Program-made: the position numbers and the translations under genes
Shown here: piece by piece, positions 43,912 through 52,780 of the stretch
Layout: each line of letters begins with the position of its first letter
How positions within the stretch are numbered: position 1 is the first letter of the stretch
The notes under the pieces: generated by a model
Database searches by the model: none
The model's input: the letters and a program-made list of their open reading frames with translations, nothing else
Told to the model about the DNA's origin: nothing
NCBI GenBank assembly: GCA_947497945.1
Contig: CANMIP010000029.1
Span: 1 to 64,000 of the forward strand
Direction: 5' to 3'
Length of the DNA: 64,000 nucleotides
Source: an uncultured Tropicimonas sp.
GTDB taxonomy: Bacteria; Pseudomonadota; Alphaproteobacteria; Rhodobacterales; Rhodobacteraceae

Positions 43912-44010
43912 ATGAAATACCAGATCTGGTTCGGTCCCTCAGGGCGCGTCCACGGGCGCCTGAAAGATGTCGTCAAATACCTTCGGGAAGTTCAGGTGCA
44001 ATACGCCTGA
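43912..44010 (+). CDS. Possible 32-residue small ORF
   Basis: ATG at 43912 preceded by GAGG, ending at TGA 44008-44010. The product is M-K-Y-Q-I-W-F-G-P-S-G-R-V-H followed by a lysine-rich helix-like tail ending Q-V-Q-Y-A. There is no recognised family and no operon context; it could easily be random. Confidence 0.2.
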   Translation: MKYQIWFGPSGRVHGRLKDVVKYLREVQVQYA

Positions 44011-44256
44011 CTGCGCCCGACCCCCGCGTCGGTGAGCAAGCCGCCCGTCTGACCGGTCGGCAACTTCGTCCGCCTTTCGCTTCCCTGTGGCCTCGCGCTT
44101 CTCTGCCTGAAATGCGCCTTCGAAGGCCGGTGTGGTCACGACAGACCGCCCGGCCTGTTTTCGTCGAGACCCCGCCCATGCGGAGCGTCGTTCGGGAAGG
44201 CCACGCAGTCAACCCGGGGTCCCGGGACTGGATTGCTATGTCTCTATCCGTTTGGA

Positions 44257-46038
44257 TCAGCTCTGATCCGGCCAGCTGCCGAATGGCTGTTTCTCCAGGA
44301 CCATCTGCCCGTCCGCGCCCTGCAGGATGTTGATCCAGGCACGCCAGTTTGCGTCATCTGTCTCCGGGTGGTCCGTCCGGTAATGGCTGCATCGGCTCTC
44401 GGTCCGCTTCAGCGAGGCCCGCAGCTTCATCTCCGCCGAAAGGATCATGTTCCGCGTCTCGAAGGCGAGGCGCAGCTCATGCATGTCGGCGGCGCGCAGC
44501 ATGGGCGCATGATGGTCGCGCAGCTCCTCGACATAGGCAAGCGCGGCCCGCATCAGGCTCTCCTTCTTTATGTAGAGCACGAAATTCGGGATCATCACCC
44601 CCTGAAGCGTCTGCGTCACCCAGGCCGGTCCATAGCCCGCTTCGCGCTTCAGCGGCGCCAGGATCTCGGCGAGAATCCCGTCTCGGCGCGCCGGCGTGAT
44701 TCGGGCCTGCTCGGACCGGGCGGCATAGCCGGCCGCTTCCTCGCCGGCAATCGCGCCCTGGACCGCGGACCCGGCCAGCGAGGAGCCGATCTGGGTGTAG
44801 ATCCCGCCAGCCATATGCGAGCCGAGCGCGTCCCCGGCGGCAAGCAGGCCGGGGATAGTGCTGTTGCAGCGTGCATCCATCGGGACCAGCCCTTCGGATT
44901 TGTGGATCGACATGCCGGCCGAGGCGCCGCCCATTTGCGAGGCGTTCATCGCGAAGTCCGGTGCGCCGCCGGCGGGTTTCCTGCCATCGTCCGGCGGTGG
45001 GGGCGGCCCATCACGGCGGGAGCCGCTGCCGGGGCCGCCCTCGCCCGGACCGCCCGGACCACCGGCGCGACGTTGGAATTCCTGTGGCGTCACCGGGCCA
45101 CCACTTGTCTTGCGGCCGCCAACGCTGCCCGGTGGACCGCCGGGCAGCGGGTTGCCGGTCTCGTAGGCGACGTAATTCGATTCCACGCCAAGATCGTGAT
45201 GGACCTCGATACCGGTCGTCCCCGGAATCCGTTCGAACATGTCGCCCCAATTGTCGAAACAGGCGGCGGGGTTGTCGGCGCGGGTGAAATGGCCGTCATT
45301 CCACTCCTTGCCAGTGATCTTCGCGCCGATGCGATAGGCCATGATCGAGCCGTCATGGGTCAGGTCGCAGACCGGGAAACCGTTCGGCTTGAACCCACCC
45401 GCCCCGGTGCAGAGCACCACCGCACGGGCGCGGAAGAGGACGGTTTCCGCGCTGTCGAGGCGAAAGCCCGCAGCGCCGGCAATGCGGCCCTCCTGCTTGA
45501 TCAGATGGGTGATCATCACCCGTTCCATCAGCGGGATGTCGCGGGCCGTTATTGGTTTCAGAAACGGGCGGTTGGCCAGGACCTGGTCGAAGAATCCCCA
45601 GGCCTTGAGCTCGCGGGCGCGGTCCAGGGAGTGCTCGGCGAGCTGGCGCGTGTAGCTTTCATTGTTGGTCCCGAGGGCGGAGCGGGAGACCCTGGCGACG
45701 AAATCGTCGATGCTCAGGCTCTCCCTTGCGGCGTCATATGCGAAAAATCCCTTGGCGAAGGGCGTCTGTCCGGAGGCCCCGAGCCGGCCCTTCGAGACCA
45801 GCAACACGCGGGCGCCGGCATCATGCGCCTTCACGGCGGCGAAGAGGCCGGCCATGCCGCCGCCGATGACGAGAACATCGGTCTCGTGCTCGCTGCCGGC
45901 CACGGTCGCGGCATCGACGCTCGGCCGGTTCTCGGCCCAGCCCGCGCTCAGGCCCATCGCGGCAAGGCCGGAGGCGGCGCCGCCCAGGGCGAGGAACTGG
46001 CGGCGGCTTGGGCCGTCCTGTCTGTCACTCTTGCTCAT
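44257..46038 (-). CDS. Tat-exported APS-reductase/fumarate-reductase-type flavoprotein
   Basis: The 593-residue protein has a twin-arginine signal (S-R-R-Q-F-L-A-L-G-G-A-A-S-G-L, cleavage near G-W-A). An FAD domain follows (D-V-L-V-I-G-G-G-M-A-G-L-F-A-A-V-K-A, then G-L-L-A-A-G-D-A-L-G-S-H-M-A-G-G). The C-terminal helical domain (R-A-S-L-K-R-T-E-S-R-C-S-H-Y-R-T-D-H-P-E) resembles AprA and other fumarate-reductase relatives. Between about residues 310 and 365 is a Gly/Pro-rich insert (G-G-P-G-G-P-G-E-G-G-P-G-S-G-S) not typical of the family. Its start overlaps the cytochrome gene's stop by 4 bp. It should receive electrons from the ferredoxin and membrane subunits; the acceptor is unknown. Confidence 0.82.
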   Translation of the reverse strand: MSKSDRQDGPSRRQFLALGGAASGLAAMGLSAGWAENRPSVDAATVAGSEHETDVLVIGGGMAGLFAAVKAHDAGARVLLVSKGRLGASGQTPFAKGFFAYDAARESLSIDDFVARVSRSALGTNNESYTRQLAEHSLDRARELKAWGFFDQVLANRPFLKPITARDIPLMERVMITHLIKQEGRIAGAAGFRLDSAETVLFRARAVVLCTGAGGFKPNGFPVCDLTHDGSIMAYRIGAKITGKEWNDGHFTRADNPAACFDNWGDMFERIPGTTGIEVHHDLGVESNYVAYETGNPLPGGPPGSVGGRKTSGGPVTPQEFQRRAGGPGGPGEGGPGSGSRRDGPPPPPDDGRKPAGGAPDFAMNASQMGGASAGMSIHKSEGLVPMDARCNSTIPGLLAAGDALGSHMAGGIYTQIGSSLAGSAVQGAIAGEEAAGYAARSEQARITPARRDGILAEILAPLKREAGYGPAWVTQTLQGVMIPNFVLYIKKESLMRAALAYVEELRDHHAPMLRAADMHELRLAFETRNMILSAEMKLRASLKRTESRCSHYRTDHPETDDANWRAWINILQGADGQMVLEKQPFGSWPDQS

Positions 46039-46700
46039 ATGTGCAGTCCCTCGGCCTGGGGGGCGGGGCGGTGGCGCTCCGGCAGGTAGAGGCGGGCGAG
46101 CAAGGCGATGCCGGCAATCGCCAGCAGCGCGAAGAAGCCGCCGAGCAGCCAGCCGGTGTGACGGCCCAGCTCGATTGCATGCCAGAGGGCGAGGCCGGTG
46201 AAGCCGGCCGCCAGGAGCGCGTGGAAGCCGCGCCAGGCGCGGTAGCTGATGCGGAAGCGTTTGATCAGGCGCATGCGCAGGTGGCTGGTCAGGGCGAGGA
46301 GGAGCAGCAGCAGCCAACAGGCGAGACCCAGCAGCACGCCGAGAGTGTCGAAGCTGGTCAGCATCGTGACCAGAGCGTCGAGCGGTCGGACGCCGGGCTC
46401 GAAATAGCGTGGCAGCACGATCAGGAACGGGTGCAGCAGAAGCACGGTGATCGCGCCATAGCCGATCCAGCGATGCAGCGCCTGCACGCGCGGCGGCTTG
46501 AAGGCCCGCTGGACCGCCGGGATCGTGCGCGCGAGAAAGAATTGCCCGAGCAGCAATGCGACGGCGAGGATCGTGAGGATCGATAGCGAATCCTTGAGCA
46601 ATGTGCGCGATGGCACAGGGGCGCGTGCAAAGAGCAGCAGCGGGAGGCCAATAAAGAGCAGGGCGGCTGCGAAGGCGAGGCGTGTTCGGGTCGGTTTCAT
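46035..46700 (-). CDS. Ferric-reductase-like transmembrane cytochrome subunit
   Basis: The 221-residue protein has about six hydrophobic segments and paired histidines spaced as in the ferric reductase/flavocytochrome transmembrane domain (A-L-H-R-W-I-G-Y-G, L-L-H-P-F-L-I, F-H-A-L-L-A-A, A-L-W-H-A-I). It would bind b-type haem and pass electrons across the membrane. It lies 2 bp after the ferredoxin gene and overlaps the flavoprotein gene by 4 bp, so the three form one operon. Haem ligation is inferred from histidine positions. Confidence 0.8.
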   Translation of the reverse strand: MKPTRTRLAFAAALLFIGLPLLLFARAPVPSRTLLKDSLSILTILAVALLLGQFFLARTIPAVQRAFKPPRVQALHRWIGYGAITVLLLHPFLIVLPRYFEPGVRPLDALVTMLTSFDTLGVLLGLACWLLLLLLALTSHLRMRLIKRFRISYRAWRGFHALLAAGFTGLALWHAIELGRHTGWLLGGFFALLAIAGIALLARLYLPERHRPAPQAEGLHI

Positions 46701-46702
46701 CG

Positions 46703-46918
46703 TCAGCCCCAGGGTGTGATGACGGGGAGGGTTTTTTCCGGCGACATCTCGATGGCGTCGACCGGACAGTAGAGGCGACAGAGATGGCAGATCTGGCAAT
46801 CTTCCGGATAGGCGATGACGGCCTTCCCGGAGGATGGATCGAGGCGGATCACGTCGCATGGGCAGGATTGCACGCACTCGCCGCAACCAATGCATCCGTG
46901 GATGGACTTGATGGTCAT
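46703..46918 (-). CDS. 2[4Fe-4S] ferredoxin-like electron-transfer subunit
   Basis: The 71-residue protein has two complete cysteine clusters: C-I-G-C-G-E-C-V-Q-S-C-P and C-Q-I-C-H-L-C-R-L-Y-C-P, each C-x2-C-x2-C-x3-C(P). It resembles the N-terminal half of AprB, the APS reductase beta subunit. It has no signal peptide although its presumed flavoprotein partner is exported by Tat, which raises the possibility of co-export as a complex. It is the first gene of the operon; start ATG at 46918. Confidence 0.88.
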   Translation of the reverse strand: MTIKSIHGCIGCGECVQSCPCDVIRLDPSSGKAVIAYPEDCQICHLCRLYCPVDAIEMSPEKTLPVITPWG

Positions 46919-47549
46919 GGCATGTCTGCGCTTCCTGCCTGCTGCGCCAATACGAGCGCATGGCAACGGGCAGCGGGCATTTCTGGGTCCTTCGTGTTTT
47001 CGGTGAAGCGAAGGCTGGATCGGAAATGCCCTCGGCTTCGGATCCGAAAATGGCGCCGGATTGTGCAATCAGAAGGAAGAGCCGCAGATTTTCTCGGTCT
47101 TTTACCGGAGTGAACCCGCCACGCCGGATTGCATTTGGTTTTCAGCCGACTGGCGCGGGCGAGACGGGGCGGAGCCGCCTGCCGAGGCGGCGTTCTCCAC
47201 ACTGGCTCCATATTTCTGGGGCGTCAGCGGGTGCATGAGAGCCAATGACCGTGGATTGGCGCGAGACCGATTATGCGGGGAGATCCGAGTGCGACCGGGA
47301 TTGGCGGCTGCATCCGGGGACCGCATCCACGTCCCTCCCGGATCCAGTCGGTGTCCCCGACAGGCGGCATGGCCCGCCGGCTGCGAAGACCAAGACAGCC
47401 TGTTGATTGCACGGCCTCGGGGGCGCCAAAACGGTTTCGCACCGAGGATCGCGTCTCCCTGCAAGCAAGCACGGCCAGAGGGCGACAGAAAAAGGCTGCA
47501 CGGCAGGACCGTGCAGCCTTGGAGGGTATTGCGGACGGGCGGTGCCCTG
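46919..47549. other. Intergenic region between the TRAP operon and the ferredoxin operon
   Basis: This 631-bp spacer holds the TRAP terminator (47487-47520) and presumably the promoter of the ferredoxin operon. Short open frames here lack ribosome binding sites and family resemblance. No RNA gene was recognised. Confidence 0.4.
47487..47520 (-). terminator. Strong rho-independent terminator of the TRAP operon
   Basis: AAGGCTGCACGG (47492-47503) pairs perfectly with CCGTGCAGCCTT (47509-47520) around a 5-base loop. Read on the minus strand the stem is followed by TTTTTC, placed 30 bp after the dctP stop. A 12-bp perfect stem with a T-run is a classic intrinsic terminator. Confidence 0.85.
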
Positions 47550-48614
47550 TCAGAGGCGCTGCATCAGCATCGGCGCTGTGAAGGCCTCGGCATAAGGCTT
47601 GGCCACGGCCAGGTAGGCATTGTAGCTCTCGAGACAGGCGGCGAAATCCGGGTTCGCGGCGGCTTGTTCTTCAAGCACCTCGGCCACGGCGCCCTTGAGG
47701 GCGGCCAGCACATCTTCGGGGAAGGTGTGATACTGCACGCCGGCATCCTTCAGCGACTGGAAGGCCTGGGCGTTGAAATACTCGAACTGGCTGATGGTCT
47801 CGGTTTCCGCAGCCTGGGCGGCGCTGATCAGGATGGCCTGCAGATCCGGGGTCAGGCTGGCCCAGGCATCCTTGTTGACCACGACGTTCAGGCCCGCGCC
47901 CGGCTCGTGGAAGGCCGGCGCGTAGCAATGCGAGGCGACCTTGTTGAGGCCGAATGCCTGGTCGAGCATCGGGCCGACCCATTCGGCGGCGTCGATGGCG
48001 CCGGACTGGAAGGCCGGGAAGATCTCGGTGGGCGGCAGCAACACGGCATTGACGCCAAGCTTGCGCATGGCTTCACCGCCGAGGCCGGCGATGCGCATGT
48101 TGAGGCCGGAGAGATCGTCGAGCGAGGTGATCTCGTTCTTGAACCAGCCGGCGGCCTGCACGGTGGAGTTGCCGGAATGGATCGGCTTGAGGTTCCGCTG
48201 GCCATAGATCCCGTCATAGAGCTCCTGACCGCCGCCATAACGCAGCCAGGCCGACATCTCGGAGGCGGTCAGGCCGAAGGGGATGGTGGTGAAGAAGTGG
48301 TTCGCCGAGTTCTTGCCGGCATTGTAATAGGGCGTGCCATGGCCGATCTCGGCCGTGCCCTGCTGGACGGCATCCTCGACCGCGAAGGGCGGGACCAGCT
48401 CGCCGCCGGAATAGAGCTTCAGCTTCAGCTTGCCCTCGGCCATGGCGTTGACGCGCTCGACGAAGGTCGTGGCGTTGGTGCCGATCCCCGGCGCTTTCGA
48501 CGGGAAGGAAGTGGGGCATTTCCACTCGATGAGGCCCTGCGCGATGGCGGGGGCCGCGAGGGCGGCGGCGGGGGCGCCAAGGGCACCGGTTTTCAGGAAG
48601 GTACGACGCTTCAT
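47550..48614 (-). CDS. dctP: TRAP transporter solute receptor, TakP/FcbT1-like
   Basis: The 354-residue periplasmic protein has a signal peptide (F-L-K-T-G-A-L-G-A-P-A-A-A-L, cleavage after A-I-A) and the DctP fold with the W-K-C-P-T-S-F-P ... P-G-I-G-T-N-A start and G-G-E-L-V-P-P-F-A-V-E-D-A-V. These features match the TakP (2-oxoacid) and mannitol/chloroaromatic subgroup rather than C4-dicarboxylate DctP. The ATG at 48614 has GGAG seven bases upstream; a GTG at 48620 is possible. It is the last gene of the operon. Confidence 0.9.
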   Translation of the reverse strand: MKRRTFLKTGALGAPAAALAAPAIAQGLIEWKCPTSFPSKAPGIGTNATTFVERVNAMAEGKLKLKLYSGGELVPPFAVEDAVQQGTAEIGHGTPYYNAGKNSANHFFTTIPFGLTASEMSAWLRYGGGQELYDGIYGQRNLKPIHSGNSTVQAAGWFKNEITSLDDLSGLNMRIAGLGGEAMRKLGVNAVLLPPTEIFPAFQSGAIDAAEWVGPMLDQAFGLNKVASHCYAPAFHEPGAGLNVVVNKDAWASLTPDLQAILISAAQAAETETISQFEYFNAQAFQSLKDAGVQYHTFPEDVLAALKGAVAEVLEEQAAANPDFAACLESYNAYLAVAKPYAEAFTAPMLMQRL

Positions 48615-48665
48615 CTTCACTCTCCGTGTTGGTCGGGCATCCGGGGCGCCCTCGCTCGCGTGTCG

Positions 48666-50282
48666 CTAGCCAAACAACAGGTTCGGCAGCCATGTCGCAA
48701 GGGGTGGCCAGGCGAAAACCACCCCAAGTGTGACGACCTGTATCAGCACGAACGGGATAATTGCCCGATAGATGGTCCCGGTGGAGATCTCGGCCGGTGC
48801 CGCGGAGCGATAATAGAACAGCGCGAATCCGAACGGCGGGGTCAGGAACGAGGTCTGAAGGTTCAGCGCGACCAGCACCGCGAACCAGACCGGATCGATA
48901 TGCTGCAGCAGAATCGGGCCGACCAGTGGGATCACGATGAAGACGATCTCGACGAATTCCAGCACGAAACCCATAAGGAAGATCACCAGCAGCGTGAAGA
49001 GCAGCATGGTCCGTTCGTCGCCGGGAAGGTTGGTCAGCAGCTCATGCACCCAGTCATCGCCGCCGAAGCCGCGGAAGACGAGGCTGAGCATGGAGGCGGC
49101 GAGGATGATGCCGAAGATCATGCCCGAGACCTGCACGGCCTGCGAAAGCGCCGCGCCAAAGACACCGGAGCGGGTCAGCACCACGACCGCGAGCAGCAGG
49201 CCCGCGAGCAGCAGGATGGTGAGCACCAGCGCGAGCAGGGAGCCCGCGCCGAAGGTGAACTCGGCGGAGTTGAGGTTGATCCGCCCTGTGCCGGAGATGC
49301 GCAGCGAGACCAGGAGGAAGCCGACCAGCGCGGTGCCGGTCATCGAATGGCGCAGCCAGGCGGGGCTGCGGCGCTGCTCCGGGGTGTTGGGGAAGGCGCC
49401 GGCGGGGTGGGAATGCTCGTCGGCGGCGGAAGTGACGCGGGCGGCGGTGATCAACAATGTGCCGGCGACGCCGATGGCGGCGGCCTCGGTCGGCGTGGCG
49501 ACGCCGACGAGGATCGAGCCGAGCACGGCGAGGATCAGCATGATCGGCGGGACGACCTCGCGGAAGACATCCCAGGCGGAGATCGGCGCGGCCTCAGGTT
49601 GCGGCGTGCCCTTGGTCCGCGCAAGGCGGATCGTGACGAAGACGCCGTAGAGCGCGACCAGCACGAGGCCGGGGATCAGCGCGCCGGCGAAGAGGTCGCC
49701 GACGGTGACCGCGTCGGGGGCGAAATTGCCGGCGCGTTGCTGGGCGTCGAGATAGGCGTTGGAGACCTGGTCGCCGAGCAGGATCAGCACGATCGAGGGT
49801 GGGATGATCTGGCCCAACGTGCCGGAAGCGCAGATCAGGCCCGAGGCGGTGCTGTCTGGCACGCCGACCTTGCGCATGGCGGGCAGCGAGATCATGCCGA
49901 GCATGACGATGGTGGCGCCGATAATACCGGTCGAGGCGGCGATCAGGGTCGAGATCAGCAGCACGGACAAGGCCAGCGCCCGGGGCGAGCCGCCAAGCAT
50001 CCGGCCGACCTGCATCAGCGTGCGCTCGGCAACGCGGGAGCGCTCCAGCAGCACGCCCATCAGCACAAAGAGCGGCACCGCGACCAGCAGCGAGTTCTGC
50101 ATCACGCCATAGGCGCGTTGCGGAAAGGCATGCAGGAAGGAGAGGTCGAAACCGCCGAAAAGCGAGGCGAAATAGGCCACCGCGACAGGCACGCCGGCGA
50201 GGATCAGCATGACCGGGATGCCCGAGAGGATGCCGGCCAGCAGGCTCAGGCCGAGAAAGATGAGCCAGCCATGTTCAATCAT
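48666..50282 (-). CDS. dctM: TRAP transporter large permease (extended FcbT3-like DctM)
   Basis: The 538-residue membrane protein has the DctM pattern (G-I-P-V-M-L-I-L-A-G-V-P, then L-A-A-S-T-G-I-I-G-A-T-I-V-M-L-G and T-P-T-E-A-A-A-I-G-V). It is about 100 residues longer than standard DctM, with an extra hydrophilic and membrane segment around residues 280-380. This extension is characteristic of the FcbT3-like group that goes with the TakP/FcbT1 receptor downstream. Its start overlaps dctQ by 8 bp. Confidence 0.92.
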   Translation of the reverse strand: MIEHGWLIFLGLSLLAGILSGIPVMLILAGVPVAVAYFASLFGGFDLSFLHAFPQRAYGVMQNSLLVAVPLFVLMGVLLERSRVAERTLMQVGRMLGGSPRALALSVLLISTLIAASTGIIGATIVMLGMISLPAMRKVGVPDSTASGLICASGTLGQIIPPSIVLILLGDQVSNAYLDAQQRAGNFAPDAVTVGDLFAGALIPGLVLVALYGVFVTIRLARTKGTPQPEAAPISAWDVFREVVPPIMLILAVLGSILVGVATPTEAAAIGVAGTLLITAARVTSAADEHSHPAGAFPNTPEQRRSPAWLRHSMTGTALVGFLLVSLRISGTGRINLNSAEFTFGAGSLLALVLTILLLAGLLLAVVVLTRSGVFGAALSQAVQVSGMIFGIILAASMLSLVFRGFGGDDWVHELLTNLPGDERTMLLFTLLVIFLMGFVLEFVEIVFIVIPLVGPILLQHIDPVWFAVLVALNLQTSFLTPPFGFALFYYRSAAPAEISTGTIYRAIIPFVLIQVVTLGVVFAWPPLATWLPNLLFG

Positions 50283-50775
50283 CGTGTTTCGCCCTTTCAC
50301 CGGCGAGCGCGAAGCTGGCGAGCCCTTGCAGGATCATCAGCGCGCAGGCCAGCGGCAGCATGGATTTGACCAGGAAGAGCCCGGGCAGCCCGCCGGTCTC
50401 GACGGAGGCCTCGCGGATCGACCAGGAATAGGAGACATCTGGCCAGACCCACCAGATCGTCAGCCCGAAGACCGGGATCAGGAAAGCGAGGATACCGAGC
50501 TGGTCGTAGCGGGCCTGTTTGCGGACGCTCTGATGTGCCCGGAAGACATCGACACGCACATGGACATCGCGCACCTGCGCCACCGGCAGCCCGAGCACGA
50601 CAAGCGTGGCGAAGCTGTAGGCGACGGCGTCCTGAAGCTCGATGAAGCCGATGCCGAAGACATAGCGCAGGATCACCACGGTGAGTTGCCCGATGAAGAT
50701 CATCCCCAGCAGCAGCTGGCAGGCGCGGCGCGTGCCAACATGCACGCGAGTGGCTGTTCTGGTCAGAAGGTTCAT
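50275..50775 (-). CDS. dctQ: TRAP transporter small permease
   Basis: The 166-residue protein has four likely membrane segments and the DctQ-type L-L-L-G-M-I-F-I-G-Q-L-T-V-V-I-L-R-Y-V-F-G start, then H-V-R-V-D-V-F. It bridges receptor docking and the large permease. The ATG at 50775 (M-N-L-L-T-R-T-A) is chosen over an upstream start at 50892 because of the nearby AGGG and the family start. It is the first gene of the TRAP operon. Confidence 0.88.
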   Translation of the reverse strand: MNLLTRTATRVHVGTRRACQLLLGMIFIGQLTVVILRYVFGIGFIELQDAVAYSFATLVVLGLPVAQVRDVHVRVDVFRAHQSVRKQARYDQLGILAFLIPVFGLTIWWVWPDVSYSWSIREASVETGGLPGLFLVKSMLPLACALMILQGLASFALAGERAKHDD

Positions 50776-51144
50776 GCCTTTTCCCTCGTTCGAGCGCCGC
50801 AATGCCGAAAAGCGGCAGAAGCTGCAAGGCTTGGCGCCCATCCGGGGCGGCGCGCGACATATTCGTCGCAGCCCATTGCTTGCCAATGACAATCCTGCTT
50901 TCAGGCCCGGTATGAGGGGGAACAGCCAGATGTGAGCGCTATAGCCGGAGTGTCACACTGACTGCCACGCTCGGAAAATGCCGCAGCGAATCTCTTGTTC
51001 CCCGACAACAATTGAATATGACGGGGGGAGCTGGCGCGGATGAGGGATTGCCCGCCAGCGCGCTTCGAAGGCGGTGCGGGGACATTATTCGCCTGCCTTC
51101 AAGTTCAGATTTTCGAGGCATTCGACACAGGACCGGACTTCGCC
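50776..51144. other. Divergent promoter region between the TRAP operon and the outer-membrane gene
   Basis: This 369-bp spacer has no coding sequence I support. It must contain promoters for dctQ (minus) and for the barrel protein (plus). No clear operator palindrome stood out. Confidence 0.35.
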
Positions 51145-51867
51145 ATGATTGACATGATCCGTATTCTTTTCTCCCGTTGCCGGGCTGCCGCTCCGCTTCT
51201 GACCGCCTGCTCCGTGCTTGCGCTGATGGGCGGCACACAAGAGGCCGACGCAGAGATCCAGCTCTCCTTCTCTCTGGCCAACCACCACGCGCCGAGATCC
51301 GATGTGACCTATAATTTCGGACAGGGGGAGGGGTCTCAGACGGAAACCGTCGGCTGGGACGGCGAGAACCTCAAGATGCCGCCGAATTTCGGTCTGCGCG
51401 CGACCTGGTGGTTCGAGGACAAGCCGAACTGGGGTATTGGTATCGACAATGTCCACACCAAGATCGCAGCGGACCCGATGCCGAAAGATTTCAAGCGGTT
51501 GGAGTTCACCGACGGGATCAACATGATCACTCTGACCGGGAACTACCGCTATCTCAACGAAACCCGCTGGACGCCTTATGGCGCGGCCGGCGTGGGGATC
51601 ACCACCCCGCATGTCGAGGCGACGAGCTCCGATGGATCCTCGGACATGTTCGCCTACCAATATGGCGGACCCGCCGTGCAGATGACTTTCGGCGTGGATT
51701 TCGAGATCAACGACCGCTGGAGCGTCTTCGGCGAGGCAAAGGCAGCGCAATACTGGTTCGATGTCGACCTTGAAGGCGACGGGACATTGCAATCGGATGT
51801 CTTTGGGTATGTATTGGCGGTCGGCGTGACCTATTCGCTCAAGGATGGTTTCCGCTTCGGTCTGTAG
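51145..51867 (+). CDS. Outer-membrane beta-barrel protein
   Basis: The 240-residue protein has an N-terminal signal-like segment (A-A-A-P-L-L-T-A-C-S-V-L-A-L-M-G, cleavage near A-D-A) and alternating polar/aromatic strands throughout, ending S-L-K-D-G-F-R-F-G-L with a near-terminal aromatic residue as in porin-like barrels. The N-Y-R-Y-L and D-F-E-I-N-D-R-W-S-V-F-G-E segments are typical of small 8-stranded barrels. The function is unknown. It is followed after 7 bp by the cytochrome c gene and may form an operon with it. ATG at 51154 is an alternative start. Confidence 0.7.
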   Translation: MIDMIRILFSRCRAAAPLLTACSVLALMGGTQEADAEIQLSFSLANHHAPRSDVTYNFGQGEGSQTETVGWDGENLKMPPNFGLRATWWFEDKPNWGIGIDNVHTKIAADPMPKDFKRLEFTDGINMITLTGNYRYLNETRWTPYGAAGVGITTPHVEATSSDGSSDMFAYQYGGPAVQMTFGVDFEINDRWSVFGEAKAAQYWFDVDLEGDGTLQSDVFGYVLAVGVTYSLKDGFRFGL

Positions 51868-51874
51868 GAATCTG

Positions 51875-52780
51875 ATGAAACACGATTGGGGCAAGGCCGC
51901 ATGCGGGCTTGCCGGTGCCGTGGCGCTGGCGGCTCTTGCGGGTTGTGTCGGGGATTCGGGCCAGGACGGCCTTTCGGAACCCCCGGTCGAGGTGTCGCGC
52001 GCCAATGGCGAGGCCATGTTCTGGGCCGGGAGTTGCGCCTCCTGCCATGGCAGCGAAGGCCGGCTCGACAGCACGGCGCCGCGCCTCGGCGGTGGCCACG
52101 CGTTGCCCACGGGCTACGGCGTCTTCCGCGCCCCCAATATCTCTCCCGATCCGCAGCACGGCATCGGCAACTGGACGCTGGCCGAGTTCGACCGCGCCAT
52201 GCGGCAGGGGCAGGCGCCCGACGGCCACTCCTATTTCCCGGCCTTCCCCTATCCTTCCTATGCGCGGATGGCCCCGCAGGATATTGCCGATCTGCTCGCC
52301 TATATCAGGACGCTGCCGCCGGTCTCCGGGGATGCGGAGACGAGCGATCTCGGGCTTGTCACGCGCCAGCCCATGGCCGCGCATGGCTGGCGCGCGCTGC
52401 ACCCTGCCTCCGGTCCTGCGGTCCGGCTCGACGCCCCCTCCACGCAAGTGGCGCGGGGACAGTACCTGGTCGAAGGTCCCGGACATTGCGGAAGCTGCCA
52501 CACCCCGCGCGGTCCGCTCGGGGGCGAGCGGACGGGGCGCTGGCTTGCGGGTGCCGAGATGCTGGACGGGAGCGGTTTCGCGCCGAACCTGACGCCGCAT
52601 GAGGACGGGATGGCGGGCTACAGCGCCGAGGAGATCATCGAGACTCTGCGCCCGACCGGCTCCGGTCTCTATGCCGGGATGGAAGCGGCCCGGATCAACC
52701 TTTCGCATCTGCCCGAGAGCGACCTGGAAGCGATCGCGGCCTATCTGATGGCCCTGCCGCCCCGCCGCTCGGCGGAGTGA
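51875..52780 (+). CDS. Diheme c-type cytochrome lipoprotein
   Basis: The 301-residue protein has a lipoprotein signal (L-A-A-L-A-G-C, lipid-modified cysteine at about residue 24) and two haem-binding C-x2-C-H motifs: C-A-S-C-H (about residue 54) and C-G-S-C-H (about 207). Downstream methionines and helical repeats (E-F-D-R-A-M-R-Q-G, E-E-I-I-E-T-L-R-P-T-G) match the tandem cytochrome c domains of alcohol/aldehyde dehydrogenase cytochrome subunits. No such dehydrogenase is adjacent. It is probably anchored in the periplasm and passes electrons to the respiratory chain. Confidence 0.87.
   Translation: MKHDWGKAACGLAGAVALAALAGCVGDSGQDGLSEPPVEVSRANGEAMFWAGSCASCHGSEGRLDSTAPRLGGGHALPTGYGVFRAPNISPDPQHGIGNWTLAEFDRAMRQGQAPDGHSYFPAFPYPSYARMAPQDIADLLAYIRTLPPVSGDAETSDLGLVTRQPMAAHGWRALHPASGPAVRLDAPSTQVARGQYLVEGPGHCGSCHTPRGPLGGERTGRWLAGAEMLDGSGFAPNLTPHEDGMAGYSAEEIIETLRPTGSGLYAGMEAARINLSHLPESDLEAIAAYLMALPPRRSAE

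Larger units (their letters stand above)
43184..44256. other. Gene-poor region between the ABC operon and the flavoprotein operon
   Basis: About 1.07 kb without a conventional gene. It contains the 40-codon membrane micro-ORF at 43335-43457 and a doubtful 32-codon frame at 43912-44010 that starts after GAGG. Parts around 43480-43900 are less GC-rich than the neighbouring genes. No integrase, transposase or RNA gene was recognised. A promoter for the ABC operon's opposite neighbour is not expected here, because both flanking operons end toward this region. Confidence 0.5.

Noticed and set aside
47061-50369. 1102-codon plus-strand frame opposite the TRAP genes
   Set aside because: It is extremely rich in D, E, G, Q and R and lies antisense to well-supported dctP and dctM.
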